Below, piece by piece: positions 23,382 through 32,621 of a stretch of DNA of 64,000 nucleotides (positions within the stretch are counted from its first letter, which is position 1; the number at the start of each line of letters is the position of its first letter). The position numbers were made by a program, and so were the translations under genes. The stretch is taken from the NCBI GenBank assembly GCA_937890485.1, contig CALBXN010000010.1, positions 1 through 64,000 of the forward strand. The letters run 5' to 3'. The notes beneath the pieces are model-generated. The model did not search any database. It was given only the letters and a program-made list of their open reading frames with translations, and was not told where the DNA came from. This DNA comes from an uncultured Treponema sp. GTDB taxonomy: Bacteria > Spirochaetota > Spirochaetia > Treponematales > Treponemataceae.

Positions 23382-23774
23382 GTGCAATTTGAATTTTATG
23401 TATTAAACTACAACTTCAATAGAAGAAAAGTAGAAATGTTTAATGTCTTTAACAATATTCTTGTTCAGGAGCATACAGAAAAAGCAGTGAGAAAATATCT
23501 ACGAAGTCCTAAGAATTTTGTATATAAATCATTCCATAAAGATGTAGAACCAATATACGGATTTGATGCTCTTGTAAAAGAAATTGATAGCATAATCCAT
23601 TGGCAAGAGTGGAGTCGTTCTGAATACGAATGTAGTGTAGGATACGCTTTTGAAACAGATTGCAACAAGTTAGAAAAGATAGATTGTTATTATCAAGCAC
23701 ATGCAAATGCAGAAATTATTACACATACAGTATTGAGGCAGTATAAAGAACAGTTAAAGAAGGAGCGTGAGTAA
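23382..23774 (+). CDS. Hypothetical protein (130 aa)
   Basis: GTG start behind AGAGGTGATTAA. No family recognised. It belongs to a run of three abutting genes (22752-24296). Confidence 0.55.
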   Translation: MQFEFYVLNYNFNRRKVEMFNVFNNILVQEHTEKAVRKYLRSPKNFVYKSFHKDVEPIYGFDALVKEIDSIIHWQEWSRSEYECSVGYAFETDCNKLEKIDCYYQAHANAEIITHTVLRQYKEQLKKERE

Positions 23775-24296
23775 GTGGGAACAAATTTCTATATGATGAC
23801 CAAAAGTAAGAAGCTCGTAGAGAAACATTTTCCTTGTGAATACGAAATCGTTGACACTCCTTACTTTGGTTATGAAATACATATTGGTAAACGCTCTGCT
23901 GGTTGGAAACCTTTATTCCAAGAACATAAAAATGCATACGATTCTGTTGAAGGAATGAAAGAATTTATCAGAAAGCATCAGAAGAGTATTCGTATTTTTG
24001 ATGAATATTGTAGAGAGTTTACGCTTGAAGAATTAGAGGATGAACTTATCACATGGGGAGAACAACAAGAAATTCGATATATGAAACATATTCCAGAAGG
24101 TGTTCCTGATGAAGTGTTTGGTGGTAAGAAGTATTTGGTTGAATCTACAAAAGATGATTACGATATTACAATCCCTTTTGACCACATTGAATATGAAAGA
24201 TTAGACCCATATAGAGAGTTTTACAGATATGAAAATCAGTCACATTATTCAAAAGATAAGGATGGATATGATTTTATGAAAGGATGGTTTAGTTAA
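23775..24296 (+). CDS. Hypothetical protein of the MGTNFYMMT type (173 aa)
   Basis: GTG start behind AAGGAGCGTGAG. The N-terminus MGTNFYMM and the following HIGKRSAGWKPLFQEH resemble short phage and bacterial proteins of unknown function that begin MGTNxY. The C-terminal region is acidic. It is the last gene before the ATPase promoter. Confidence 0.6.
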   Translation: MGTNFYMMTKSKKLVEKHFPCEYEIVDTPYFGYEIHIGKRSAGWKPLFQEHKNAYDSVEGMKEFIRKHQKSIRIFDEYCREFTLEELEDELITWGEQQEIRYMKHIPEGVPDEVFGGKKYLVESTKDDYDITIPFDHIEYERLDPYREFYRYENQSHYSKDKDGYDFMKGWFS

Positions 24297-24356
24297 TAAA
24301 TAAATTCGAGATTTTAAGGAGAAAAATGGAGGTCAATGTGTCAGACCTATTTAATT

Positions 24357-24386
24357 TTGACACTTAACTGTTATAGATATTATAAA
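24357..24386 (+). promoter_or_regulatory. Sigma-A promoter of the ATPase-TerD operon
   Basis: TTGACA (24357-24362), an 18-bp spacer and TATAAA (24381-24386) lie 30 bases before the ATPase ATG. A 13-codon ORF with SD (24326-24367) and a GTGTCA/TGACAC hairpin overlap the -35 region. Confidence 0.7.
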
Positions 24387-24415
24387 ACAAATCAAACAAG
24401 AGAAAGGAAGAGTGC

Positions 24416-27019
24416 ATGAAAGGATTAACAAGTAGTGAAGTATTAAGCAACAGAGAAAAGTATGGTAGCAATAAGTTGCCTGAACCAAAATTGAAGAAAT
24501 GGTATGAATTTGCAAAAGAAGCATTGAGTGAAAAGATTACACTTATCCTTATTGCAATCGCGGTTGTTCAGTTGGTTCTTGCATTTATGGGAGTTATGGA
24601 ATTCTCAGAGCCTATTATGATTATGGTAGTGTTTGGTATCGTAACTTGTATTGCTGTAAAAACTGGACTTGGTGTTCAGAAATCAGCAGCAGAATTGAGA
24701 GCGAAAACATCAGTAAGGTATTGTGATGTTATTCGTAATGGCAAAGTAGAAACTATTAACAAAGATGACATTGTAGTTGGTGATTTAGTTTGTCTTGGAA
24801 TGGGACAAGAGATTTTTGCGGATGGTTATATCGTAGAAGGTAAGATTTCTGTGAATAACGCAGCTATCAATGGAGAAAGTAAAGAGTGTAAGAAGAAGCC
24901 AGTTGAAGGATATGTTCATCAGAAAACAACTTCAACAGATGCTTACACAAATGAAAATTGCCTATTCGCAGGTACAACCGTTATGGCTGGCGAAGGCAAG
25001 ATGATTGTAACAGATGTAGGTGTAAACACAGTCAATGGTGACACAATGGTAAAAATGCAGACATTGGAGGCACCTAAGACAGCGTTGGATATTGCACTCG
25101 ACAATTTGAGTGAGTTTATTTCCAAGTGGGGAACAATCGCGGCTATTTTAACATTCATCATTCTTACAGTTTCAGGAATTGCAAAAGTAGGATTTAGTGA
25201 GTATTTTGCAGACAGTGTATTTAATATCGTTCAGAAGTTTGCACAGAACTTCTCAGTAGCATTAACAATCATTGTAGCAGCCGTTCCAGAAGGACTCCCT
25301 CTGATTGTAAAACTTGTTACAAAGCAGAATGTAAAGACAATGGAGAGATTTAATATCTTAGCAAAGAATCCAAATAAGATTCCAGAACTTGCTTATGTGG
25401 ATATTATCTGCACTGATAAGACAGGAACATTAACAACTGGAATTATGAGTCCTAAGACAATCGTTGATGGAGAAGGTAATAGTGTAAATAAAGAGTCTAC
25501 ACTTTGGGATGTAATTAAGAGAAATATTCTTTTGAACAATAGTGCAACATTTGATAGTGAAGGAAATATCACAGGTGGTAACTCAATTGACAGAGCTGTT
25601 CTTAGTCTTGTAGAAGCTAATGAATATGTAACAGTTTTGAAGAATTGTACTATGAAGGACAAGCAGGTATTTAACAGCTCAAACAAGTATTCAGCTTTTA
25701 CTTCAAATGATGGTGATACATATTACAAGGGCGCACCTGAAAGAATTATTGGTTCTTGTTCTAAGGTAATGAGAGAAGATGGAACTGTATGTGATTTCAC
25801 TCCACAGATGATAGAAAACTTAAATAATACCATCAAGGAAATGACATCAAAATCAATCAGATGTATTGCTTTATCTACTAAGAACGAAGACTTAGTTGAG
25901 AATGAGCTTCCAACAGAAATGACATTACTTGGCATTATTGGTGTTGTTGACCCTGTAAGAGCAGAAGTTCCTCATGCAGTAGAAGTTGCTCATAAGGCAG
26001 GTATTCAGGTAATCGAGATTACTGGTGACTGTATTGAAACAGCTATCGCAGTTGCAAAGGAATGTGGAATTTACAAAGATGGCGATGTTGCTTTAACAAA
26101 TGATGAGTTTGAAGCAATGACAGATGAAGAAGTAAAGAGCGTAATCCCTTCATTAAGAGTTATCTCAAGATGTTCGCCAAACACAAAACTTCGTCTTGTA
26201 ACACTTGCACAGGAAATTGGTAAGTCGGTTGCTATGACAGGCGATGGCGTTAATGACTCACCTGCATTAAAGAGAGCAGACGTTGGTTTTGGTATGCAGA
26301 GTGGTAGCGATGTTGCCAAAGAAGCAAGCGACATTGTGTTAACAGATGATAACTTCGCTTCAACTGTAAAGGCAGTAGAGTTAGGTAGAACATTTATGCA
26401 CAACATTATGATGTTCCTTGAATTCCAGTTACCTATCAATATCTCACTGTTAGTTTTAAGTATTGTATATCCTTTAATTGCATCAGGTGCATCAATCTTA
26501 GCGTCAGTACAGATTTTGATTGTAAACATTATTATGGATTCACTTAACTCACTTTCATTTGGTGGCGAACCTCCAAAGGAAGAATATATGTTAGAAACAC
26601 CTATTAAGAAAGGTTCTGGTTTATTTATCAGAGGTGCTAAGACAAGAATTGCAGTTGGTGCTTGTTCATTCATTGGTATCTACGCATTATTTACGCTTAG
26701 TCCTATTGGTAATTTATTCGCAACAGATGCAGAAAGTTTAACAGCAAGATTTGCGATGTTATGTTTCATGGCTGTATTTAATGGTTTCAACATTAGAACA
26801 GAGCGTATGAATCTGTTCCACGGATTAGGTAATAACAAGTTGTTTAGTAAAATTGCATTGGGTATTTTCGTAGGAACTATCGCACTTTGCTCAGTAGCAG
26901 GGGAACTCATTAAGGTAACATCATTAGATGTAATGCATTGGTTAGTAATTATTGGACTTTCATTTATTGTAATTCCAGTAGATTTAGTAAGAAAAGATAT
27001 TAATACAAAGAAGAATTAA
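24416..27019 (+). CDS. P-type ATPase, calcium-transport type (867 aa)
   Basis: All catalytic landmarks are present: an actuator loop NGES (152-155), PEGLPL in membrane helix 4 (291-296), the phosphorylated DKTGT (D334), a KGAPE nucleotide-binding segment, and GDGVNDSP (from 609). PEGLPL and the SxNSLSFGGEPP motif of helix 6 place it in the P2 (SERCA/PMCA-like) group, which pumps Ca2+ out of the cytoplasm. About ten membrane helices are visible in the usual 2-2-6 order. A pump of this kind is rare in a phage. It starts the operon with three TerD proteins, which are calcium-binding in known cases. Ion specificity remains an inference. Confidence 0.9.
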   Translation: MKGLTSSEVLSNREKYGSNKLPEPKLKKWYEFAKEALSEKITLILIAIAVVQLVLAFMGVMEFSEPIMIMVVFGIVTCIAVKTGLGVQKSAAELRAKTSVRYCDVIRNGKVETINKDDIVVGDLVCLGMGQEIFADGYIVEGKISVNNAAINGESKECKKKPVEGYVHQKTTSTDAYTNENCLFAGTTVMAGEGKMIVTDVGVNTVNGDTMVKMQTLEAPKTALDIALDNLSEFISKWGTIAAILTFIILTVSGIAKVGFSEYFADSVFNIVQKFAQNFSVALTIIVAAVPEGLPLIVKLVTKQNVKTMERFNILAKNPNKIPELAYVDIICTDKTGTLTTGIMSPKTIVDGEGNSVNKESTLWDVIKRNILLNNSATFDSEGNITGGNSIDRAVLSLVEANEYVTVLKNCTMKDKQVFNSSNKYSAFTSNDGDTYYKGAPERIIGSCSKVMREDGTVCDFTPQMIENLNNTIKEMTSKSIRCIALSTKNEDLVENELPTEMTLLGIIGVVDPVRAEVPHAVEVAHKAGIQVIEITGDCIETAIAVAKECGIYKDGDVALTNDEFEAMTDEEVKSVIPSLRVISRCSPNTKLRLVTLAQEIGKSVAMTGDGVNDSPALKRADVGFGMQSGSDVAKEASDIVLTDDNFASTVKAVELGRTFMHNIMMFLEFQLPINISLLVLSIVYPLIASGASILASVQILIVNIIMDSLNSLSFGGEPPKEEYMLETPIKKGSGLFIRGAKTRIAVGACSFIGIYALFTLSPIGNLFATDAESLTARFAMLCFMAVFNGFNIRTERMNLFHGLGNNKLFSKIALGIFVGTIALCSVAGELIKVTSLDVMHWLVIIGLSFIVIPVDLVRKDINTKKN

Positions 27020-27039
27020 TCACAAGGAGGAAGAAAATT

Positions 27040-27618
27040 ATGTCTATTAGCTTAGTAAAAGGTCAGAAAATTGATTTAACAAAGGGTAACAGTGGTTTAA
27101 CAAAAGTCATATTCGGTTTGGGTTGGGATACCAACCGATACGATGGAAATGCAGATTTTGACTTAGATGTATCTGCATTTCTTACAGACAACACGGGTAA
27201 GGTAACTGGCGACACAGATTTCGTATTCTACAATCAGCCACAGCATCCAAGTGGAGCAATTATCTATTCTGGTGACAATCAGACAGGTGTTGGTAACGGT
27301 GATGATGAAACATTTACTATTGATTTGACCAGAATCCCATCCAATATCGAAAGAATTAGTTTCGCAGCAACTATTTATGATGCAGAAAACAGATTACAGA
27401 ATTTTGGAATGGTAGATAATTCTTACATTAGAGCATATGACGCAAATACAAATGAAGAATTATTTAAGTATGAACTCAATGAAGATTTTTCATTAGAGAC
27501 TGGAATTGTAGCTGGTGAATTGTATCGCAAGAACGGTGAGTGGAAGTTCAATGCTGTCGGTTCTGGCTACAGTGGTGGTTTGGCAACAATCGCAAGAAAT
27601 TACGGATTAAACATTTAA
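27040..27618 (+). CDS. terD: TerD-family protein 1 (192 aa)
   Basis: A full-length TerD domain: ISLVKGQKIDLTK, GLGWDTN, DFDLDVSAFL (39-48) and SGDNQTGVGNGDDE (77-90), then a C-terminal GSGYSGGLATIARNYG. The two acidic clusters bind Ca2+ in TerD structures. TerD proteins are linked to tellurite resistance and to membrane-stress or anti-phage assemblies. AAGGAGGAAG precedes the ATG. It is 20 bases behind the ATPase. Confidence 0.9.
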   Translation: MSISLVKGQKIDLTKGNSGLTKVIFGLGWDTNRYDGNADFDLDVSAFLTDNTGKVTGDTDFVFYNQPQHPSGAIIYSGDNQTGVGNGDDETFTIDLTRIPSNIERISFAATIYDAENRLQNFGMVDNSYIRAYDANTNEELFKYELNEDFSLETGIVAGELYRKNGEWKFNAVGSGYSGGLATIARNYGLNI

Positions 27619-27636
27619 TTAAGGAGGATAACGAAT

Positions 27637-28209
27637 ATGTCAGTAAGTTTAGTAAAGGGTCAGAAGATTAATTTATCAAAGGAAGTAGAAGGATTAAGCA
27701 AGGTAGTAGTAGGTCTTGGTTGGGACGCTGCTAAAAAGGGATTGTTTGGTCAGAAGTATGATATTGACTGTGATGCATCTGTAATCGTATTAGGAGCAAA
27801 TGATTCTTATAGAGGTGTTGCATACTATGGCGAAAGAAAGTTAGAGAGTGGATGCGTTTATCATCATGGAGACAACTTAACTGGTGACGGAGATGGTGAT
27901 GATGAACAGATTACAGTTGATTTAAAGAAGATGCCAAGTTCCGTTGAGAAGGTAGTGTTTGTAGTTAATATCTACAACTGTGAATCAAGAAAACAGGATT
28001 TTGGAATGATTAAGAATGCATTTATCCGATTGGTTGATGAAACAACTGGTAAGGAAATTTGTAAGTATAACCTTTCTGAAAACTATTCTGGCAAAACAGC
28101 AATGGTATTTGCAGAAGTATATAAGAAGGATAATGAGTGGAGATTCAATGCAATCGGTCAGGGAACAACTGATAAGAGTATCAGTGAAATGGCTAGAAAG
28201 TACAAGTAG
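27637..28209 (+). CDS. terD: TerD-family protein 2, divergent (190 aa)
   Basis: Same fold as its neighbours, but the metal loop is altered (YDIDCDASVIVL, 41-52; HGDNLTGDGDGDDE, 77-90), with extra Asp and Cys. It also has a KKGLFGQK insert. This is the form often seen as the second TerD in ter clusters. It sits 18 bases after the first copy with AAGGAGGATAACG. Confidence 0.9.
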   Translation: MSVSLVKGQKINLSKEVEGLSKVVVGLGWDAAKKGLFGQKYDIDCDASVIVLGANDSYRGVAYYGERKLESGCVYHHGDNLTGDGDGDDEQITVDLKKMPSSVEKVVFVVNIYNCESRKQDFGMIKNAFIRLVDETTGKEICKYNLSENYSGKTAMVFAEVYKKDNEWRFNAIGQGTTDKSISEMARKYK

Positions 28210-28218
28210 GAGGTATTT

Positions 28219-28800
28219 ATGTCAGTAAGTTTAGCAAAAGGCGAAAGAGTTAGTTTAACAAAGGATAGATCATCTCTTAATAAGATTTTGGTTGGTCTTG
28301 GTTGGGATGTTAATCATTATGATGGCGAATCTAGTTTTGATTTAGACGCATCCGTGTTTATGACAAAGGCAAATGGCAAGGTAGGAAATGATGGAGATTT
28401 TATTTTCTATGGAAATCTTGCACATTCAACAAAGAGTGTTGTACATACTGGCGATAATCGTACAGGCGAAGGAAGTGGAGATGATGAAGTTATTAAGGTA
28501 AAACTTAATAGTATTCCATCTGATTACACCAATTTAGCAGTAGCAGTAACAATTTACGATGCTCAGACAAGACTTCAGAATTTTGGCATGGTCAACAATG
28601 CTTATATCAGAATCGTTGATGAAGAGACAAATGAAGAGGTACTTAGATATGATTTAAGTGAAGACTTTTCTACAGAGACGGCATTGGTTGTTGCAGAGAT
28701 TTATAAGCACAACGGAGAATGGAAGTTTAAGGCAGTAGGAAGTGGTTATAACGGAGGATTGCAGACACTTTGTTCTCAGTATGGTATTGATGCGGAGTAG
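28219..28800 (+). CDS. terD: TerD-family protein 3 (193 aa)
   Basis: Closest to TerD 1: GLGWDVNHYDG, SFDLDASVFM and TGDNRTGEGSGDDE are intact, and the C-terminus has GSGYNGGLQTL. It is 9 bases behind TerD 2, with AGGAGGTATTT. Three tandem copies suggest duplication and a hetero-complex. Confidence 0.9.
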   Translation: MSVSLAKGERVSLTKDRSSLNKILVGLGWDVNHYDGESSFDLDASVFMTKANGKVGNDGDFIFYGNLAHSTKSVVHTGDNRTGEGSGDDEVIKVKLNSIPSDYTNLAVAVTIYDAQTRLQNFGMVNNAYIRIVDEETNEEVLRYDLSEDFSTETALVVAEIYKHNGEWKFKAVGSGYNGGLQTLCSQYGIDAE

Positions 28801-28809
28801 GAGGACATT

Positions 28810-29559
28810 ATGACAAATTTTATGTTTATTGTTTTGGTTATTATTGCGATTGTAGCAATTATTGCTTTCTTCAACACACCGTTTGGTAAGCAGTTAAGAG
28901 TAAAAGCAAAGGGTAGAACTGATGAGGTTATGAGACAAGATGCCTCTACACCAGAAGGTGCAAGAGATTATTACAACGCAGCCATTAGAGATAAGGAAGA
29001 ATTTTATAACAAAGCATCTGCTACTTTTGCTGAGATTTCTGGAAAGTTAGATTCGGCAGAAAAGGAATTATATCAGTCTAATAAGGACATTATGAGAATT
29101 ACACAGCAGATTAACGCTTGTCTTGATGAAAATAATGAAGAAAGTGCTATGTCTTATGCTATGAAAAAGGCAACTCTTGAAAGCAAAATTAATGTGTTAA
29201 AAGATACTATTGAAGAAATGAAACAGGCAAAAGCACATCAGAAAGAAATTCGTGACCAAGCTGCTACTGATTTGCAGAAGTTAAAAGAAGAGAAGGAACA
29301 GGTTCTTTTCCAGATGGAAGCAGATAGTCAGATTATTCAGTTACATCAGAGTATGGATAGTATGAATATCAATAACGAAACTGAGAGAATGCTTGACAGA
29401 GTTCGTGAAGGTGCAAGAAAGACTAGAGAAAGAGCAGAAGGTAGTCGTATTGCCTATGATACAAGTAGTCAAGCGCAGGATAGACGTTTAGAAGTATCTG
29501 AAAGAGAAAGAAATGCTAGACAGATGTTAGAAGAAATGAAGCGTCAGAGAGGTAAGTAA
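28810..29559 (+). CDS. PspA/IM30-like coiled-coil membrane protein (249 aa)
   Basis: A single membrane segment (about 4-22, MFIVLVIIAIVAIIAFF) is followed by a PspA-like region: a short polar linker and then an almost uninterrupted coiled coil (about 60-205). Phage-shock proteins bind and stabilise stressed membranes. The membrane anchor replaces the amphipathic helix of classic PspA. SD is AGGAGGACATT. Family assignment rests on layout and coil, so it is likely but not proven. Confidence 0.65.
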   Translation: MTNFMFIVLVIIAIVAIIAFFNTPFGKQLRVKAKGRTDEVMRQDASTPEGARDYYNAAIRDKEEFYNKASATFAEISGKLDSAEKELYQSNKDIMRITQQINACLDENNEESAMSYAMKKATLESKINVLKDTIEEMKQAKAHQKEIRDQAATDLQKLKEEKEQVLFQMEADSQIIQLHQSMDSMNINNETERMLDRVREGARKTRERAEGSRIAYDTSSQAQDRRLEVSERERNARQMLEEMKRQRGK

Positions 29560-29651
29560 TGATTGTATTAAATCTTGGTGTATTTGTTTTGTGTCTTGTA
29601 GGATTTTTCTTTGCAGGATACATAGCAGGAAGACGTAATAAGTCTAAGTAA
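29559..29651 (+). CDS. Single-span membrane mini-protein (30 aa)
   Basis: The ATG overlaps the stop of the PspA-like gene (TAATG). The peptide is one hydrophobic helix (GVFVLCLVGFFFAGYIAG) with a basic tail RRNKSK, so it should sit in the inner membrane. It is too short for normal gene-calling. Small membrane peptides often regulate P-type ATPases (as sarcolipin does), which makes a regulator role attractive but unproven. Confidence 0.55.
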   Translation: MIVLNLGVFVLCLVGFFFAGYIAGRRNKSK

Positions 29652-29660
29652 TTATCTTTG

Positions 29661-29688
29661 CTTTGCGTGGTGTCATAGCCACGCAGAG
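29661..29688 (+). terminator. Hairpin closing the ATPase-TerD operon
   Basis: A 10-bp stem (CTTTGCGTGG / CCACGCAGAG, one G-T) with an 8-base loop stands just after the last gene. It has no T run, so termination may need a factor or the hairpin may protect the 3' end. Confidence 0.55.
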
Positions 29689-29770
29689 TATTCGGTGAAA
29701 TGAACCACATTGTAATAGGAAGAAACTGGTTTAAATCACCATGAAAAATAAACTGAGAGGAGTGAATTAC

Positions 29771-30562
29771 ATAAGAGGAATTAAAGGAAGTCCAGATATA
29801 AGCAAAATAGGTGAAATTAGAAACAATAGTAAAGGTACACCGATGAAAATTGTTGCATATAGGAACTCAGAAGATATTGATGTGCAGTTTCAAGATAAGT
29901 TTTATTACATAAAAGAACATCAGACATATAGCAATTTTAAAGCAGGTGTTATTAAGAATCCTTATGACAGAACAGTATTTGATGTTGGGTATTTAGGTGT
30001 TGGAAGACACAAAATTCAATATCCTGAAACGATGACAAATACAAAAGTGTATATGTCTTGGAAGAATATGCTTGATAGATGTTACTGTGAAAGACATAAA
30101 GAAAAGAATCCTTGCTATTTTGAAATATCAACAGTGTGTGATGAATGGCATAACTTCCAAAATTTCGCAGATTGGTACGAAGAAAGAGAATATGAAACTG
30201 AAGGAAGATTACATTTAGATAAGGATATCAAATATCCTGGCAATACGGTATATAGCCCACAAACTTGTATATTAACTCCTCAAAAAATAAATATGATGTT
30301 TGTTAATAAGTCAAATAACAGAGGTCTTCCGAATGGAATTGTTAAGCAAGGCAAGGGATATTTGGCTAAATATAACCATGAGCATTTGGGTGTATATCCA
30401 ACTGTAGAAGAAGCATATTATCGTCAGACTCAGAAAAAGAAAGAGGCAATCATAGAATTAGCGGATGATTACAGAAATAGAAATATCATTCCACAATATA
30501 TCTATGACATTGTTGTAGCTTATGAGTTTGATATTAGAAATGATAGAAACTATGTTGCATAG
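29771..30562 (+). CDS. AP2/HNH-type DNA-binding protein, paralogue 2 (263 aa)
   Basis: Same plan as the 9.7-kb copy (MKIVAYRNSEDIDVQF, FKAGVIKNPYDR, WKNMLDRCYC, VCDEWHNFQNFADWYEE, LDKDIKYPGN, GLPNGI). I place the start at ATA 29771, eight bases behind GAGAGGAG. ATG 29741, 30 codons into the frame, has no SD, and a GTG at 29762 overlaps the SD. Solitary homing-type nuclease is the likely role. Confidence 0.75.
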   Translation: MRGIKGSPDISKIGEIRNNSKGTPMKIVAYRNSEDIDVQFQDKFYYIKEHQTYSNFKAGVIKNPYDRTVFDVGYLGVGRHKIQYPETMTNTKVYMSWKNMLDRCYCERHKEKNPCYFEISTVCDEWHNFQNFADWYEEREYETEGRLHLDKDIKYPGNTVYSPQTCILTPQKINMMFVNKSNNRGLPNGIVKQGKGYLAKYNHEHLGVYPTVEEAYYRQTQKKKEAIIELADDYRNRNIIPQYIYDIVVAYEFDIRNDRNYVA

Positions 30563-30576
30563 AAAGGAGAATGTGA

Positions 30577-31857
30577 TTGTTAGAAGTAATTGAGATTTTC
30601 AAAAAGATACAGAATACGAGTGGTCTTAATGATAAAAAGGCTATTGTAACTGCAAATAAAGATAATGAATTATTCAAGAAATGCTTGGTGTTCTTGCTGA
30701 GTCCACACGTTTTAACTGGCATTTCAGATAAGAAGATACATAAAAAGGTAGAGCCTAGTTCCGAATTAGCACCATATTATCTGTGTAAAATTAGCACGTT
30801 TGAAGAAGTTATGGACTATTTGGAGAAGAATAACACAGGTAAGGATGAGGATATTTACGAAGTACAAGCATTTTTGAGTGGTCATGAAGATGATAGAGAG
30901 TTCTATGAACAGATGATTACCAAGAAATTTAGACTTGGAGCTGATGCGAAGTTAGTAAATGCTTGTATAGAAGGTCTTATTCCTACATTTGACTGTATGT
31001 TAGGAACATCAATTGAAAAGTGTAAGATTCCAGAAGGTACTTGGTTCTCATTAAGTCATAAGTTAAATGGTAATCGTTGTTTATATTACAATGGCGATTT
31101 CTATACAAGACAAGGAAAGTTATACACAGGATTAGAACATATCAAAACAGACCTTGAACATTTATCAAATGCAAAGAGTTTTGTCTTTGATGGAGAACTT
31201 ATTTATAAGAACCATGAAGGATTAACAGACTCCGCTGCGTTTCAGAAGGGTACTGGTATAGCAAATAGTAAGAATGATACTAAGACAGAATTAAAGCTTG
31301 TGCTTTTTGATGTTCTTCCAAGAGAAGAATTTGATAAGGGTATTTCAAGAGATACATATAAGAATCGAAGAATGAAACTCAATAAGTTGAGAGAACTTGA
31401 AACAGAAAACTTTGAAGTAGTGACTATGTTCTACGAAGGAACTGACCAATCTGAGATTTGGAAGTGGTTAGACTACGCAGAACAACATGATATGGAAGGA
31501 TTGATGTTATCTTTAGATGCCCCTTATGAGTGTAAGCGTACTAAGAACTTGATTAAGGTCAAGAAGTTTTACGATTTTGATTTGAGAATCATTGATTGTG
31601 AAGAAGGAACTGGACGTAACAAAGGTAGATTAGGTGCTTTTGTAGTTGATTATAAGGGCAATCGTGTAAATGTTGGGTCAGGTTTCAGTGACGAAGAGCG
31701 TGATAAGTATTGGGAAAATAGAGAAGAACTTATTGGAAGAGTAATCACAGTTAAATATAAGGAAATCAGCAGAGATAAAAAGACTGGATTAGAGAGTCTA
31801 CAATTCCCTATCTACTGTGGATTGAGGGAGATTGGTAAAGAGCCTAGCTATGACTAG
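30577..31857 (+). CDS. ATP-dependent DNA ligase (426 aa)
   Basis: Nucleotidyltransferase motifs are in order: motif I KLNGNR (K162 is the adenylated lysine), FDGEL (E207), EGLML (E307) and IKVKK (K327, K329), followed by an OB-fold (about 335-420). An N-terminal helical domain of about 150 residues resembles T4-type ligases. Motif I has Asn in place of the usual Asp (KxDGxR), which is uncommon. It seals nicks in the phage's own replication. Start is TTG 30577 behind AAAGGAG. Confidence 0.9.
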   Translation: MLEVIEIFKKIQNTSGLNDKKAIVTANKDNELFKKCLVFLLSPHVLTGISDKKIHKKVEPSSELAPYYLCKISTFEEVMDYLEKNNTGKDEDIYEVQAFLSGHEDDREFYEQMITKKFRLGADAKLVNACIEGLIPTFDCMLGTSIEKCKIPEGTWFSLSHKLNGNRCLYYNGDFYTRQGKLYTGLEHIKTDLEHLSNAKSFVFDGELIYKNHEGLTDSAAFQKGTGIANSKNDTKTELKLVLFDVLPREEFDKGISRDTYKNRRMKLNKLRELETENFEVVTMFYEGTDQSEIWKWLDYAEQHDMEGLMLSLDAPYECKRTKNLIKVKKFYDFDLRIIDCEEGTGRNKGRLGAFVVDYKGNRVNVGSGFSDEERDKYWENREELIGRVITVKYKEISRDKKTGLESLQFPIYCGLREIGKEPSYD

Positions 31858-31870
31858 GCTCAAAATCTCC
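31828..31870 (+). terminator. Nested hairpin overlapping the ligase stop codon
   Basis: GAGCCTAG (31840-31847) pairs with CTAGGCTC (31854-31861) around a 6-base loop, and GGAGATT / AATCTCC make an outer stem. The stop codon lies inside. No T run follows, so it is a candidate attenuator or mRNA stabiliser. Confidence 0.5.
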
Positions 31871-31910
31871 TGAAAACATCGGTTTCATTGCTATTTTTGA
31901 AAGGAGTAAT

Positions 31911-32192
31911 ATGTCAGATTCAAATTATTGTCCACCATTTCAAAAATGGAATAAGCAGAAAATCATAGAAATAATTAAGAAAAATGGTTTTAGTTTTGAA
32001 GATGAGTATGGTGGGATTTTTAGCTTTTATATAGATAAAAATGTGTTTGAAAATATGTACACATTATATCTGCAAAGAACACAATTATATATTTGTGAAC
32101 CTAATATTAGAATTTCAGATGGCATAAAATCTTACAAAAAATTGGATGATTTTCTTACTTGTGAAATGAATAGAAGGAGAAATAACTTATGA
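31911..32192 (+). CDS. Hypothetical protein (93 aa)
   Basis: GAAAGGAGTAAT precedes the ATG. It resembles no family I know. It overlaps the next gene by 4 bases (ATGA). Confidence 0.6.
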   Translation: MSDSNYCPPFQKWNKQKIIEIIKKNGFSFEDEYGGIFSFYIDKNVFENMYTLYLQRTQLYICEPNIRISDGIKSYKKLDDFLTCEMNRRRNNL

Positions 32193-32611
32193 AACTTAAA
32201 GAGAAACTAAAGAACTGGTTGTTTGCAGATGAGATTAAGAGAATACAGATATTAGAAACTTGTTATAAAGACCAAATTGATTGGTGTAAAGATAGGGCAG
32301 ATGAGTCTTATAGGACATCTGAAAGAGCAAGATTGTCATATCAACGTTCAGAAAAAGAAGTGGAAGAGTGTAGAAAACTTCTTACGCAGCTTGTAGATAT
32401 CGGTGTTGATGTAGGTTTTTATACTGAAGAACATAGTTGGGCAGTAATTTGTATTGCAGGTAAGCAAGAATATGTAAAATTCTTACCACTAAATTATGGT
32501 GATGCAAGAGATGTTCTTAGGTTTTTAAAACAGTTTGAGTATTCAAGGAGAATAGTTGATAGTCCTTTAGCGTTTAAAAACATATTGAAGAATGAGTTTT
32601 TAGAGAGGTAG
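32189..32611 (+). CDS. Coiled-coil hypothetical protein (140 aa)
   Basis: Helices at about 15-70 (YKDQIDWCKDRADESYRT) suggest a coil; the C-terminal part is compact. SD is AAGGAGAAATAAC. Unknown. Confidence 0.6.
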   Translation: MKLKEKLKNWLFADEIKRIQILETCYKDQIDWCKDRADESYRTSERARLSYQRSEKEVEECRKLLTQLVDIGVDVGFYTEEHSWAVICIAGKQEYVKFLPLNYGDARDVLRFLKQFEYSRRIVDSPLAFKNILKNEFLER

Positions 32612-32621
32612 GTGCAATATT

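Noticed and set aside
26071..26673. Long minus-strand open frames across the ATPase and other genes
   Set aside because: They mirror real + strand genes, have no SD and no recognisable protein features; only the HTH gene at 2745 is convincing on the minus strand.
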